From the NCBI GenBank assembly GCA_022695795.1, contig MU404137.1, positions 1 through 64,000 of the forward strand: 64,000 nucleotides of DNA, written 5' to 3'. Under the pieces are notes generated by a model. The model saw only the letters and a list, made by a program, of their open reading frames with translations, ran no database searches and was not told the origin of the DNA. A program made the position numbers and the translations under genes. How positions within the stretch are numbered: position 1 is the stretch's first letter; each line of letters starts with the position of its first letter. Below, in pieces: positions 1 to 11,098 of this stretch. This DNA comes from Biscogniauxia marginata (taxonomy: Eukaryota; Ascomycota; Sordariomycetes; Xylariales; Xylariaceae).

Positions 1-176
1 AAATAAATAAATAAATAAATAAATATTTAATTATAATTAAACCCTTTTTATTATTAATATAATTTATATAAATATTAATTATCGCATGTAATTAATAACA
101 CCGCTTTTACCGCATTTTTTAAATTAGCTTCCTAGGAAGAGTAGTCAGGCGCTTGCGCCTGACAAACGATTACTAG

Positions 177-226
<50 letters not shown>

Positions 227-817
227 GCATATACTGAATCTTATAGATACCAATATTCCCATATGTTCCGAACGAATCCGATGCGACATCGATCAGATAA
301 GATGCAAGTCTGGAGCTTGTGCCCCGGGTAGAGTGTTCGATCGGCGATGGAACGGGACCCCACGTCAAAGAACCGGCCATAGGCTAGAACGCTGTAAGGT
401 TAAGTCGATCTCCCGGCTTTAGTGGGCTGGTACTTAGCGCTGTGACGTCAGGACCAGTAATATGGAAATCTAATCTACATGTAGATCTGGTATATCAAAT
501 AGGTTGGGTAGGAGGTACACCTAGGTACCCCCAGGTAGGTACAACCTTAATGGAAAGTTGTTTCAGTCACCCTTCCCGACAATGACGTGTTATATCATGT
601 ACCCGAACCGGGAAATGACAATACCCGCATGTGTTAAGTTCAAGTTACAGGTATGTAGTGTATTCAAAAGAGTTGAACGGTGTTTCTTTGTTCTCAACCC
701 GCGTGCTTATTTTACTTCCTCTATTATCGGGCTACGATTCGGAAACGAATTACATCTTTGTATACCCGACGCCCAACCTGCTAAGACGGGTTCATTATCT
801 ACAACTACACACCGACC
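1..817. other. Intergenic left edge: AT-rich start, TG microsatellite
   Basis: Bases 1-130 are strongly AT-rich and begin with AAAT tetranucleotide repeats. A TG dinucleotide run follows at about 189-220. Palindromic GGTACC-containing motifs lie at about 521-542. I see no coding gene here; the short open frames have no recognisable domain. The last 200 bases probably contain the promoter of the membrane protein gene that starts at 818. There are no telomeric TTAGGG repeats, so nothing suggests a chromosome end. Confidence 0.6.
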
Positions 818-1698
818 ATGGCGCCGGTGATATGGGGTCTCGACCTCGGCGAGATGAAGTGGTCCAAGTTCAAGTCGTCCTATATGTGGAACAACGAGTA
901 CCATCTACGAAGGACCAAGTTCATCGTCTACCAGTGCGCCATGATCTCCACCGTCGTTTCCGAGTCTTTGGGAACGGCCGCCCTGTCTAGTATAGTCATT
1001 CTTCGTTCTTTGGTGGTCCTTGCTTGAAAAGCCGCTGACGTGTCCACGCCATGCAGAGTACGTAGACCAACAAGCATACATAGAGTCCCACTCGGACTGG
1101 CGTGCCTCCGAGTTTAATAACGACTTTGTCGGTGCCGCGTCGTATAACATCTTCGTCGGGATATACGTCGCCACCATATTCGGCGCCGCTTTTTTCTTCG
1201 ACCTATTCTGGCCGGAGCGCCACGAGACCAAGCATGTCAAAATTGCTTGGAAGATATGCGGTATCCTAGCTTGTATCTTGACCCTCGCTTCCGCAATAGC
1301 CATGACGGTTAGATCAGCCCCAGTCTCGCCTCATTCCGGCCACCAATTAACATGCTTTCGTTATTCAGGTCATCGTTGCCAGGCGTTCCGCCCTCGTTTA
1401 TGCACTTCCAGGCTCTGGTTTAACACAGGCTGATGCGGACGACCTTTTGAAAGCCGCCGGCGGCCCTCCTACGAGATACAGACGGTATGCACATGCGATA
1501 GCGTCCGTAGTCTTCTTATGGATTGGGGTGGTGTCGACAATCGCCTCAGCGATTCTGCTCTGGAAATCGCAGGACCACATCTCCGCGTTCGGGCCCAAAT
1601 CAACACACGCCCGAGAAAAGCAGAGCCAGGGGGAAGATGTGGTGAAGAATTCTGAATCCGCCGCGGGAACGCTACCTTCGGCTAATCAAACACTGTAA
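818..1698 (+). CDS. Four-helix membrane protein, fungal, function unknown
   Basis: Model: 818-989, 1057-1307, 1369-1698, giving 250 residues. Intron 1 (67 nt, GTATAG..CAG) has a CTGAC branch site and intron 2 (61 nt) ends TTATTCAG. Both junctions keep the frame exactly (phases 1 and 0). The protein begins MAPVIWGLDLGEMKW and has four hydrophobic segments: about residues 35-57 (VYQCAMISTVVSE region), 77-100 (IFVGIYVATIFGAAFFFDLFW), 109-130, and 178-200 (SVVFLWIGVVSTIASAILLW). A hydrophilic tail rich in Lys, Glu and Ser follows. I do not recognise the family. It looks like a lineage-restricted integral membrane protein. The consistent splicing and hydropathy make it likely to be real, but no catalytic motif is visible and no function is proposed. 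Confidence 0.7.
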
Positions 1699-2365
1699 CA
1701 GTGCCAAGAATAGAACGGTAATTGTATAATAATGTACTTAGGATAAGAATAAGAATAATATAGGTACGAGTGAGCTAAGACTGTGACTTTATATCTCTTT
1801 CTAGCCCCTTTCCAGATATCTCATGTGTTTCAGGAGTCTTACAGCGTTGGGAACAAGAGGTATGGCAAGAATGGCCAGGAAGATTGATTAGGTGTGAAAG
1901 TCTTTCGCTTATGCATCCATAGCATTGTAGATACGAATTCTCCATCATTGGAAAGATAGGCTCTTATATCTTAGTTAGCCGTCATAATGAGCAAGACAAT
2001 TAGGTGTGTTCTAATTGATATACAGCCGTGACTTTATGTATATTACACCTAAGCCGCAATGCCTAAGGTAGCTTCATGGTTGAAAATGCAATATTGAACT
2101 TTCGGCACGCAGAGGTCTGCCAGACCGGGCCGGCCGGCTCTTGTGCCATAGGCGCCAGTCTTCCGTTTTGGAGTGAGGCTGGAAACCCGGTTTTTTAACG
2201 GAACCGGCGAGGACCCGAACTTTCTACTCATCTTGGAGTGGCAACGGTTGCAGTGTGTCATCACTCTAATCCGCCTTTCTCCCTATTAAGGATAATAGGT
2301 ACATTATTGATCATGACAATGCTGCCGCACCCCGACACTATCTGCTACGGCCTATCCACCTTCTA
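1699..2365. other. Intergenic, convergent 3' ends
   Basis: This lies between the plus-strand membrane protein gene and the minus-strand SDR relic. It presumably holds 3' flanks. A minus-strand open frame at 2049-2264 has no recognisable domain and was not called. Confidence 0.4.
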
Positions 2366-3041
2366 CTAAAGGTGGGCTGTCAACGTAATACCTGAGTCGA
2401 TACTCAGCCCGGTCCCATTGATATAGCTTGCCGATGGACTACACAGAAACACAATGTAATCAGCCACCTCTTCGGCTATAGCCGGTCGACGGAGCGGGGT
2501 GGCTGTGTTGACCCGTATGTGGTGTTTCATGCAATCCATAGCTGTTTAGAATTTGGAGCTTAGCAGTGTTTAAAGAAAAGGGGGCGGGGGTGAGGTGGTT
2601 TACCTGCAGACTTGGTAATCCCCACGACAGCATGTTTTGACGCGATATAGGGCGCCATACCTGGTGCAGCTATGTAGGAATTGATGGAGCCAAGATTCAT
2701 GATAGAACCCCTCCCTAGACTACGTGTGCCGTGGCGAGAGCTGGTGTACGTCAAAGGTTCCTGGCCGGACATGACCTTGGCAACTGCGCGAACACATAGC
2801 ATAGTACCTTTGATGTTGATGTCCATGATCTTGGAAAATACATCAATATTAACGTTGGGTGTTAGAGCTGGGGAGATATTCCCAATCTTGAGCAAGACAT
2901 CAGTTTGTGTATGCGGCCAAAGTGGCTCACAAACTCACCCCGGCACTGTTCACGCTGCGAGCTAAGCAGAGCAGGAAAGTTGCTGCTGCATACCCCGGTC
3001 ACAAGAGCGATACCACCATCGAGAGAGATTTTAGACGACAT
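2366..3041 (-). pseudogene. Short-chain dehydrogenase/reductase (SDR) relic with internal deletions
   Basis: Reading down from an ATG at 3041, the first 16 codons give a normal SDR amino end that finishes at VTG. The cofactor glycine motif and the next 60-70 residues that an SDR needs are absent. Recognisable sequence resumes at about 2950 with VNSAG, crosses a GTGAGT intron, then reads IGNISPALTP and the NIKG and active-site blocks (YIASK, about 2645). A further intron begins near 2606. The last exon carries EEVADYIVFLCSPSASYING and ends at a stop at 2366-2368, but the segment between HHIRVN and EEVAD is about 20-30 residues too short. The splice at the first gap cannot be made in frame. Intact classical SDRs of this type are about 270-290 residues; roughly 190 remain. 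Seen: two missing blocks and a broken frame. Inferred: a pseudogene produced by deletion. Confidence 0.7.
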
Positions 3042-4675
3042 TTCAATTTCAGGTAACCTTGATATTATCAGTAAATAAGAATAGGTACTGGGAAGGAAAT
3101 GGGGGAGGGGCCGTGTTTTTATTAGATTGCCTGTCCCTCCGTTAAGGTAAGGTGGTTAAGGTAAGGAGACATACGGTCTGTTGGTCCTTTGTGAAACACC
3201 AGCTGCATTTACTAGACATTGCCGCAGTCCCGCTCCTATAGGTCGATATTGTATCGTGTGTGCAATAACACTGTTGGCCCTGATATAAATGGTCATGTAA
3301 TTTCAATGCTCTTCTTGCAGCACCACTTCCTCGCTTGCACTTGCGGTTGTTCTTTCTAACCCTGCTTTTCATCAGCTACTACGATGCATTTCCCATGCCT
3401 TCATGGAATGGGAACGAATAGCAAGGTGAGTCTGTTGTTTCCCGAGTCCTATAGCAGAAACGATCCCCGAGTAAGCCCTAGGTGCGGCGTGCAGTCCCGG
3501 TAACCCGGCAATATTCCGAACCTACCTCCGGCTTACTGGTAAACGCTGGCCCCGAAGGACTAGTAGATAGTTATTAGATTTTCGCGTTCGAAACGACCAT
3601 AGTAACTTGCGCCCAGGACTCTCCTAGTCGCCTTTATGTTCGCAGCGCTTACTGGAACATTTACACAGGTAGTTAGCATGTTAGGGAAGATGGATGCTGC
3701 AGCTCTACTAGGAACCGAGATAGACTACGTTACTAGTAGAAGTCTAGGAAAGACGCGGCAACTTAGCGACGCTCCCAGTAGAACACCCTGAGGTGACGAC
3801 TGGTAGAGATAAAAAGTAAGAAATCAAGTACTCTGCTACTAGTCCCTAAAGTCTTGGAGTTACTAGTAGCTTCCCGTAAAAAATCTCGTTCCGTCCCGGT
3901 ACTAGTAGCCGCCCTGCCGGTTCGACCGGGAGAACGTGCCCTTACGGTCTTATTTGTCTAAACGACTACCGGTAACCGACTCCATGCTTTGGGATGGATC
4001 AGTGTTGGGTTAGTCCTTGGCACAAGCCACTGGCGGCAAGGCCAGGGTAGTAAGCAAGGCATATCTTCCGGGATCCTCGACTGCTCTCTTCGAGAGAAAA
4101 CGGTTGCCCGGCCCAGGCTGCAAAATGGAACACCGGCGCTTAGGACGCAAAAGGCGGTCGGGACCGGGTTTGCACTACTACAGAGTCGAGGTTAAATAAA
4201 AAGTAATATTCAATATTTTTTTTAAATGTTTTAATTATACGTCCATATATATTAAATTATAAAATTTATTAAAGAAAGATATATATACCTATATACCTAT
4301 ATAAGAAACAAAGGGAAGTATACATTATAAATTAGAATTTTAATGATAAAAAACAAAGACTACCTTGTAACTTGACAGCTGGCACTGACTGGTATTTGGA
4401 GGGGCAGCTGGAGACCGTCAGCTAAGTCCAGTACCTGCCACACTTCCATGTTTGATAAGCAGAAAGGTACGTACTCAGCCACACAAGCCCACCTTGCAAC
4501 GTCACAGCTTTTGTTAATCACTCGATCATTTCACGTTGGTCTGTCCAGTGAGCTTGCCGACACCAATAGGTAGAGACTAACCCACTATAGATGATCGATA
4601 CAAGGCGTCTGGTTCTAGAAAGGGGATTGCAAGGAATACCTACGAAATCCGGAGGGATATTCTTTGGTGGCAAAC
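3042..4675. other. Intergenic with ACTAGTAG cluster and AT-rich tract
   Basis: No gene is supported. Between 3559 and 3908 the octamer ACTAGTAG, or its reverse complement, occurs five times (see the repeat entry). A GC-richer piece at 3989-4199 has two overlapping short frames coding basic peptides that I do not recognise. Bases 4196-4360 are AT-rich and TA-dense, like repeat DNA after RIP. The final 150 bases should contain the ula1 promoter. Confidence 0.5.
3559..3908. repeat. Cluster of ACTAGTAG octamers
   Basis: Exact copies start at 3559, 3732, 3862 and 3901, with the reverse complement CTACTAGT at 3836. Related partial forms (TCCTAGTC, CTACTAGG) lie between them. An octamer is expected about once per 65 kb on each strand, so five in 350 bp is a clear local excess. 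Purpose unknown; remains of a transposable element or a protein-binding array are both possible. Confidence 0.6.
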
Positions 4676-6522
4676 ATGACTGAGATCGTGACAAGCCAAA
4701 CACCGCCAATCCTCCAGGGCCCGTCGGAGAAGGAGAAGAAGTATGATAGACAGCTCAGACTCTGGGCGGCCACGGGGCAAGCTGCACTCGAGTCGGCTAA
4801 TATCCTCCTTATAAACTCCGGTGCAGGCACTGTCGGCGTTGAAACCCTCAAGAATCTCGTGCTACCAGGCAAGCCATCTGACGTGCTGTTCGGATCAAAT
4901 GAAGTCCGACTAAACGTGGTGCAGGAATCGGCAAATTCACAATAGTAGACGATGCTGTTGTGAACGAGGCGGATCTGGGTGTTAATTTCTTCCTTGATGA
5001 GGACTCTCTGGGAAAGCTCCGATCGGAGTGCTGCACCAAACTCCTCCAGGAGCTGAACCCCGAGGTCCAAGGCGACTGGTTCCCCAAGAATGCAGTAAGT
5101 GAAACTCACCGTGTATAATGGACAAGAACCTTACAGCGTATGGCAGGGAAATCTCGATCTCGCGCGTGTCTTGGAGACCTCGCCTCTCTTCACCCTGATC
5201 ATGTATACAAACCCCATCGCAAGGGATAATCTTGCCACAATCGAAGCCTATGCCAATCAGCGCAAGATCCCGGTGGTTTCCATTCACTCTGCTGGGTTCT
5301 ACTCATACTTTCGCACCATTTTGCCTGGAACGTTCCCGATCGTTGATACCCACCCCGAGGTAGAGAAGACAACTGACCTCCGGCTTCTAAACCCCTGGCC
5401 CGAACTACTTGAGTTCGCACAGGAGATGACGAAAGATCTCGATGCCTTAGATGATCATGAACATGGCCACATACCGTATGTAGTCATCCTCCTTCACTGT
5501 CTAGAACAGTGGAGACAGTCGCACAACGGCGAAAATCCCACCAAGATTAAGAACAAGAGAGAATTCGGCAAATTCGTCTTGGCCAATTCGAGGACCAATA
5601 ACCCTGAGGGTGGCGAGGAGAACTTTCAGGAAGCCGCCGCCGCTATTAACAAGAACATCAAGATAGCGGAATTGGAATCCGGATTGGAGGAGGTGTTCAA
5701 CCATCAAGTTTCAGATGAGGTATTATTTTTTTGTCCACATCCAGAATGTGCTGGACAACTTGAAGCTGATGTTAACAGTTTGAACTAAATTCGGCATTCT
5801 GGGTCATTGCTAAGGCTATCAAGGAATTCTACCTTAAGCATGGCTCCCTCCCTCTGTCAGGAGCCTTACCCGATATGAAGGCCCAGTCGAGTGTCTACGT
5901 CAAACTGCAGAATATTTACAAAGCAAAGGCTCGGAAAGATTCTCAGGAAGTCCTTGCAATAGCAAGGGCCATCCCAGGTGGCAAAGATGTCGACCCTGCA
6001 GAGGTGGACTTGTTCTGTAAAAATTCTCGCTTCGTTAAGCTCATCAATGCAAGACCAACAGAACAGGATCTCAACCAAGTATATGGTACGTTTTAATTTA
6101 CCCAACCCCTAGGGGGTGTATGTTCGAGAAAATTAACGCCCTTCCTAGATGCTGAGAAGGCAAGCGATGCTGCAGCAGAGGCTATGAAGGTAGAGACCGG
6201 CGGCGCATTCAGTCTCCCGATGTCTAATTTCTTCATCTATCTTGCCCTTGCTGCGACCTCTCATAATCCCGCAGCAGCCGCGGACGAGATCGTGACAGTC
6301 ATTTCTAGCAAAATACCCAGTGCTGTCAACGACATGAGGGTTTTGCAGGCCGCCCAAGAAGTCGCGCGAGCTAGGGGCGGCGAACTTCACAACATTTCCG
6401 CTCTTACGGGCGGAATGGTGGCACAAGAGATAATCAAAATCATCACCAAGCAGTACGTCCCCATCGATAATACCTGCATATTCGACGGCATCAACAGCCG
6501 GTGCCAGGTACTTCGGCTATAA
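4676..6522 (+). CDS. ula1: NEDD8-activating enzyme E1 regulatory subunit (Ula1/APP-BP1)
   Basis: Regulatory half of the heterodimeric E1 that activates NEDD8/Rub1 for cullin modification; its partner is Uba3. Model: 4676-4868, 4925-5094, 5147-5719, 5779-6085, 6149-6522, giving 538 residues, the usual size for the family. The amino end has the E1 signature [20 protein letters not shown] followed by the pseudo-Rossmann strand [20 protein letters not shown]. The carboxyl end ([20 protein letters not shown], then [13 protein letters not shown]) matches the family ending. Intron 1 uses a GC donor (GCAAGC..TGCAG). It is needed to join LPG to IGKFTIVDD, and a GT alternative would break the frame. 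Introns 2-4 are ordinary GT-AG. The ATG at 4676 is the first in frame; the upstream extension has no ATG. Intron 2 could use another AG, so the residues at that junction are less sure. Confidence 0.93.
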
Positions 6523-9500
6523 GATGTGGGCCTGGGAAAGGCTACAAGTAGCAGAGAGAAAGGCTCTCATAGGCAAACCGCCCCGGAGTCCACCTTGTAG
6601 ATCCGGGCTTAATCATGGAGAAGTTGGGGATTTGTGGGGACTTTTATGAGCCTGGAAGCTTGGCACGACTTGACGATGTCACGCACTCACACCATCAATC
6701 TCCCCGGACGGGGAGGCAGAGACATTCATCGGACCGCAGGCCCTTGCAGTAACCTTATGGTCTGCACGTAGTCATTCCTCGTGGCCTGAAGGTATACGGC
6801 TTCGCTGACTATTACTACAAAAGTCTATCCAGCCGGCTGAATGAGGATAGTTTATGATGAATCTGGAGTACATGTGCATACGCTCTACGACCATTCGCAA
6901 CCATACAAGAAACAGAGATGGTCGTTCCTCACACGAGGCCAGCTCTGGGTCAGTGGAACGTGTTAGTTCGCCTTCTGCGTATGCATGCAATAAGTAGCCT
7001 TCTCGCTAAGCCCCAAGTGGATCGATCACCGTCCTTCAGGTACAGGACGAATACAATCCTCTTCTGTCTTCCTTTTTTTGTTCTTCCTAGAATTCTTTTT
7101 TCCATGTGCCATGTCTTAATTCCCTTCCCCTGCTGGGCAAAACGAGTTTCCACTTCCCACATAAAGAATTATGGTTGGCGGGTGCTAAAACATGCAATAT
7201 GCGCTGTCCTGCAATAGTAGTCTCCTCTTTAAGGGAGTCACATAGTCATATAATTTCTCCCCCCTGATATACCCTAAGTTAGATCCTTACCCCAAGTACC
7301 CCAACTTCACCATCTAGATCTCGGTCACACTTTGGCTGAAAGCGCGACGATCAACTTACCTATCAAAACCCCTTTTGGAGGGAGCAAGAAAGTGACGACC
7401 TCCTAAAGATGCCTCGCGAATTGTCTACAATTAAGCTAACTCGCCTCGATGCCATTGGACGGCTCTTCTTCGGCCAGCAGTTGTGCAACTAATACGTGCA
7501 CATTCATTAGGTCAGGTGAGCCATGTCCCTCTTTCGCTAACTGTCGTTTAGTGTCTTGGCTCGACTGAAGCGCAGGGGATTGCTCGGTTTAGATTTGGAG
7601 AGGTTGTGAATTGGACGACGAGACCCTTCGATAACCCTCTATATACGAAATTGGCAAGGATACGCAGATCGATGCGCGATACTTGTCCAGATTCGAGAGT
7701 ACTCCTCTGAGGCTAATATATTAAATGGCAAAATGTTAATCTAGCAACCAATGTAGCCGTCATTCCCCTCGACCTTGATTGGTATCCGGCTACTTGTACA
7801 TGATCTGGAAGACGTTCGGCCATACCTCGAAGACATCGGCCACACTAATACTGACCTGCATGTGCGCTTACAAGGTCACTACGGTACCTTACGAGTATCA
7901 TCGAGGCCGCCATAGGAAGGCGACCCGATGTGCACAAGAATCACGTGAAATAGTTGAAAATAGAGATCTCTATCGTCTTATTTGCATACGTCAATCGCTG
8001 CTGGCCCAATGTGGCGTTTGGCGTTTGGCCACTCATTGGGCGAGATTTGTTTCCCGACGACGACTTCATCATGGAGACGACGTCTTCTATTGGCGAGCTC
8101 CCACAAAATCAGCTGACCAGATGATATTAATGAAACTGAGCGCCAAAAGCCGCGCCTGGCCACCATCTTCACCAACATTTACGTACACCATCATCTACGC
8201 TCATGACCTAATTCAAATGGTCCAATACTTTCTCTAAGCCTTACTAGACACCAAGTCACTGGAAGACCGATCGAGATATGATGCGCACAAACTAGGGAAG
8301 TGAGTGCTGAACGTGTCGTCTTGGCGTAGCACTTTGGAACTCATAAAATGCCATCTTCCTTATTTTGTCCCATCAGTATCTAAATCCGGGCATACGGGGA
8401 CAAGAATAAACAAGCTTAATATGTCGTGCCCCTCTTGCAGAACAGGATTTACACGGGAGAGGATCTGCCAAGAAGACAACTCCAGTACCGAAACCGACCG
8501 TCGCTTTTCTTCGGCCTCTGCCTCGCCCCCAGGCGTCATGACATACTCATACGCACTCTAAATTCTCGACCGCATGCTTAAGCGAGAGGCGGACTGTCGC
8601 TACTACAAAATTCTATCATGTCAGCTGCTGCGTCGACTGCACTCCGCATTCCTGTACAACAGTCTCATGTTGCATCTTTCCAACCGAGGCAATGTGGGGT
8701 AAACTGGAAAGCCCCTTGACTGGTCGGACTGGATGTCGCTGATACGCAGGAACTAAGCCACGAGCCAAGAAACAGAGGGCTGGGGCTTCACGGTTGATTC
8801 GGACCAGAATGCGCATGGTCCCGGGACTCGAACCGGCTCGAGCGAGCGAGCTTCTACTACGTGCTAGTCTATTCTTAAGATGCCGCCCGGAGTGCATGTG
8901 AGGAGTTACCAAGTATACGTACATATACGTGATCGGATATGGAAAAGGGGGTTGCGAAGGACGGCCATTGGCTCATGATTTTGGACAATCTTCTACTCAT
9001 TTCATAATTGTTGACTGGAACGCCCGGTTCGGTAGGGTGTAAGAGGGATATCGTATCGTCTTATCTTGCAGGAGGACTGGAGACTACATTCTACTTATTA
9101 AGAGCTGCCAAGCCGAGTGCTTTATAATCTGGTATCTCCACCCCGAGCTGATGGCGATCAGGTTTGTTCGAGTATCCTAACTTGCACGAGTGAGTGCTTT
9201 GAAGAATATGCTACAGCGCAACATCTTCGTTCCGCCTTCATCTCACAACTTTCCATACCAAAGAAATGGTCGGCTCGATTAAAGTGCATTGAGCGGAGCT
9301 GGCCAACAGGCATTCTCGCCGGCCTGTAGGTCTTAGTTCCAAGATTTGGGCAGGGTACTACCACCATACCTCGAGGGCGGGTGAAGGCTAATATAGAGCG
9401 GTTCGGTTCTATTCGTGGTGGGAAATATGGGGTAACAAGGTATTACGCATATTCTGTATACCTATATGTGCCTGACTGACCTTGCGCGTGAAAAGTCTGC

Positions 9501-11098
9501 ACCTGCGACGTTGTGCATATTAAATCGAGGTCTTGGAAGGCTTGTGGCGGCATCTTGCACCTCATGTTTCCGCTCGCGACGCAGGAGAAACTCCTTCGTC
9601 TTTACGTAGTTGGTGTCTTGGGCCCCTCCTTCTCTTCGCGCCTGACGGCTCGCTGGCCGTCTCGCTCGCAGTCAAAAGAAATTATAGACCCCTGCCCTAT
9701 AGCACTTGTCCCGCAGGGTCCAAGTCTGACTGATCACTTCCCCATAGAATCCTTAGCAGATCTGGTGGGCACTTTCGCCATGTTTCGTTGTAACCCTTTT
9801 ACGGGTGATTTGCGAGTTCTGGCCGGACGATCTTGTAACTGTACGGAATCTGCGAAGAAAGGAAGGGATCGTGCGGTGTGTGTGCTGGTCGATACAAGAG
9901 AACTAACTATCTACCTAGCGGCTAGCAGGGGTCGACGGGATTTCCCTCCAGTGAGCCAGCCAGTGGGATCGTGAGTGCGGGCGCGGCCGAATTGTCCTTC
10001 TCCAAGTCTATTCCCTGTCATCACTGGATAATGCCAGGGGTCTCTCATGGCCTTCCGCGAGTCAGGCACGATGTAGAGGCATCTCATTCATCTCAACATT
10101 TGAGGACACTAAGTGGCACACCACACATATATACCTAGAGCATATCAGTAAAGATGCCGATTTAAATTTGCCCATCTTGCACATCTTGCCTCAATCAGTG
10201 AAGCCCTGGCTCCCTACTAGGCGGATCGTCTTCCCATGTTCGCAACTCTTGTCCGCTAGCTGCTAAGTAATCAAATGTCTTGTATCAACTAGAGGCGGAA
10301 TTAATTTACCGAATAGCCCGAAGCCTTGTCCTAGCTTGGCCGTGAACTGAAACACCGCCATAGCTGTCTTCTCGAATTCCCCTTTCACTTTATATGCTCA
10401 TCTCATGATTCCTGATAAGCATAGGGCTGTTATTCTAGGAGCTTCGATGGAATCTTGACCAGTCCTGAAATTATTGACGCCTTATACTCAAAACTTGACC
10501 CTTGACCTGCTACAGTACTATACATCATATCCTCCTAGCCCGTCCCCATGTATGGGTCTATGCCCTAGATCGTATGTCAATCATATATATTAGTTTAGTA
10601 TCTCGTGGCAAACATGTTAACCATGGCACGACGACACGGCATTGATCTTCAGATGCCCATGTTTCTTCCCTACCCCTGCTCTAAGAGGTTCTAGTACCTG
10701 TCTCTCCCTACCTAGCCAATGAACAATCATATTCTATAGCACTCAGTTGGAGGGTATACCCGATATGTTATATTCCCTTTTTGTTCCTGACCAAGCTAAC
10801 GCAGCATGGCTACTTACTCCACACAATCTATTCTCGACCCTTCATCTCCAGATTCTCCACGTCTCCACAGCGAGATGGCTGCAAGGCAATATCCTATATA
10901 AAGCTTCGCTATCTCCCACTGCGTCGGTCGTCGGCTGAGCCTATCCCCCCCACATCTATCTCTACGAACCGTTGATACTATAAGTTTGCCTCGGCAACTA
11001 TATATCTGCCCAACCGGCTCAGCTTTAGCTTCGTGTAACTTGATTTGTGTCATCGACTTCCTTCACCAACTCACTGAAGGGGGACGGCCTGAGCCAAA
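6523..11098. other. 4.6-kb gene-free stretch upstream of the regulator gene
   Basis: Base composition is ordinary and not AT-rich. Scattered short frames (for example 7779-8237 plus and 9513-9974 plus) show no domain, no consistent splicing and no recognisable protein. Part of the region probably serves as a long promoter and 5' leader for the Zn2Cys6 regulator that begins at 11099. Decayed coding sequence or a non-coding transcript cannot be excluded by eye. Confidence 0.5.

Noticed and set aside
189..220. TG run as a telomere or subtelomere signal
   Set aside because: A plain dinucleotide microsatellite; no TTAGGG-type repeats anywhere in the window.
7779..8237. 152-codon plus-strand frame
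   Set aside because: No domain, no splice partners, no coding-like composition compared with neighbours.
8820..8870. tRNA-like T-arm sequence GGTTCGAGTCCC on the minus strand
   Set aside because: The flanking bases do not form a five-pair T stem, and no acceptor, D or anticodon stems can be folded.
9513..9974. 153-codon plus-strand frame with an overlapping second frame
   Set aside because: No recognisable protein in either frame; I could not build a gene around it.
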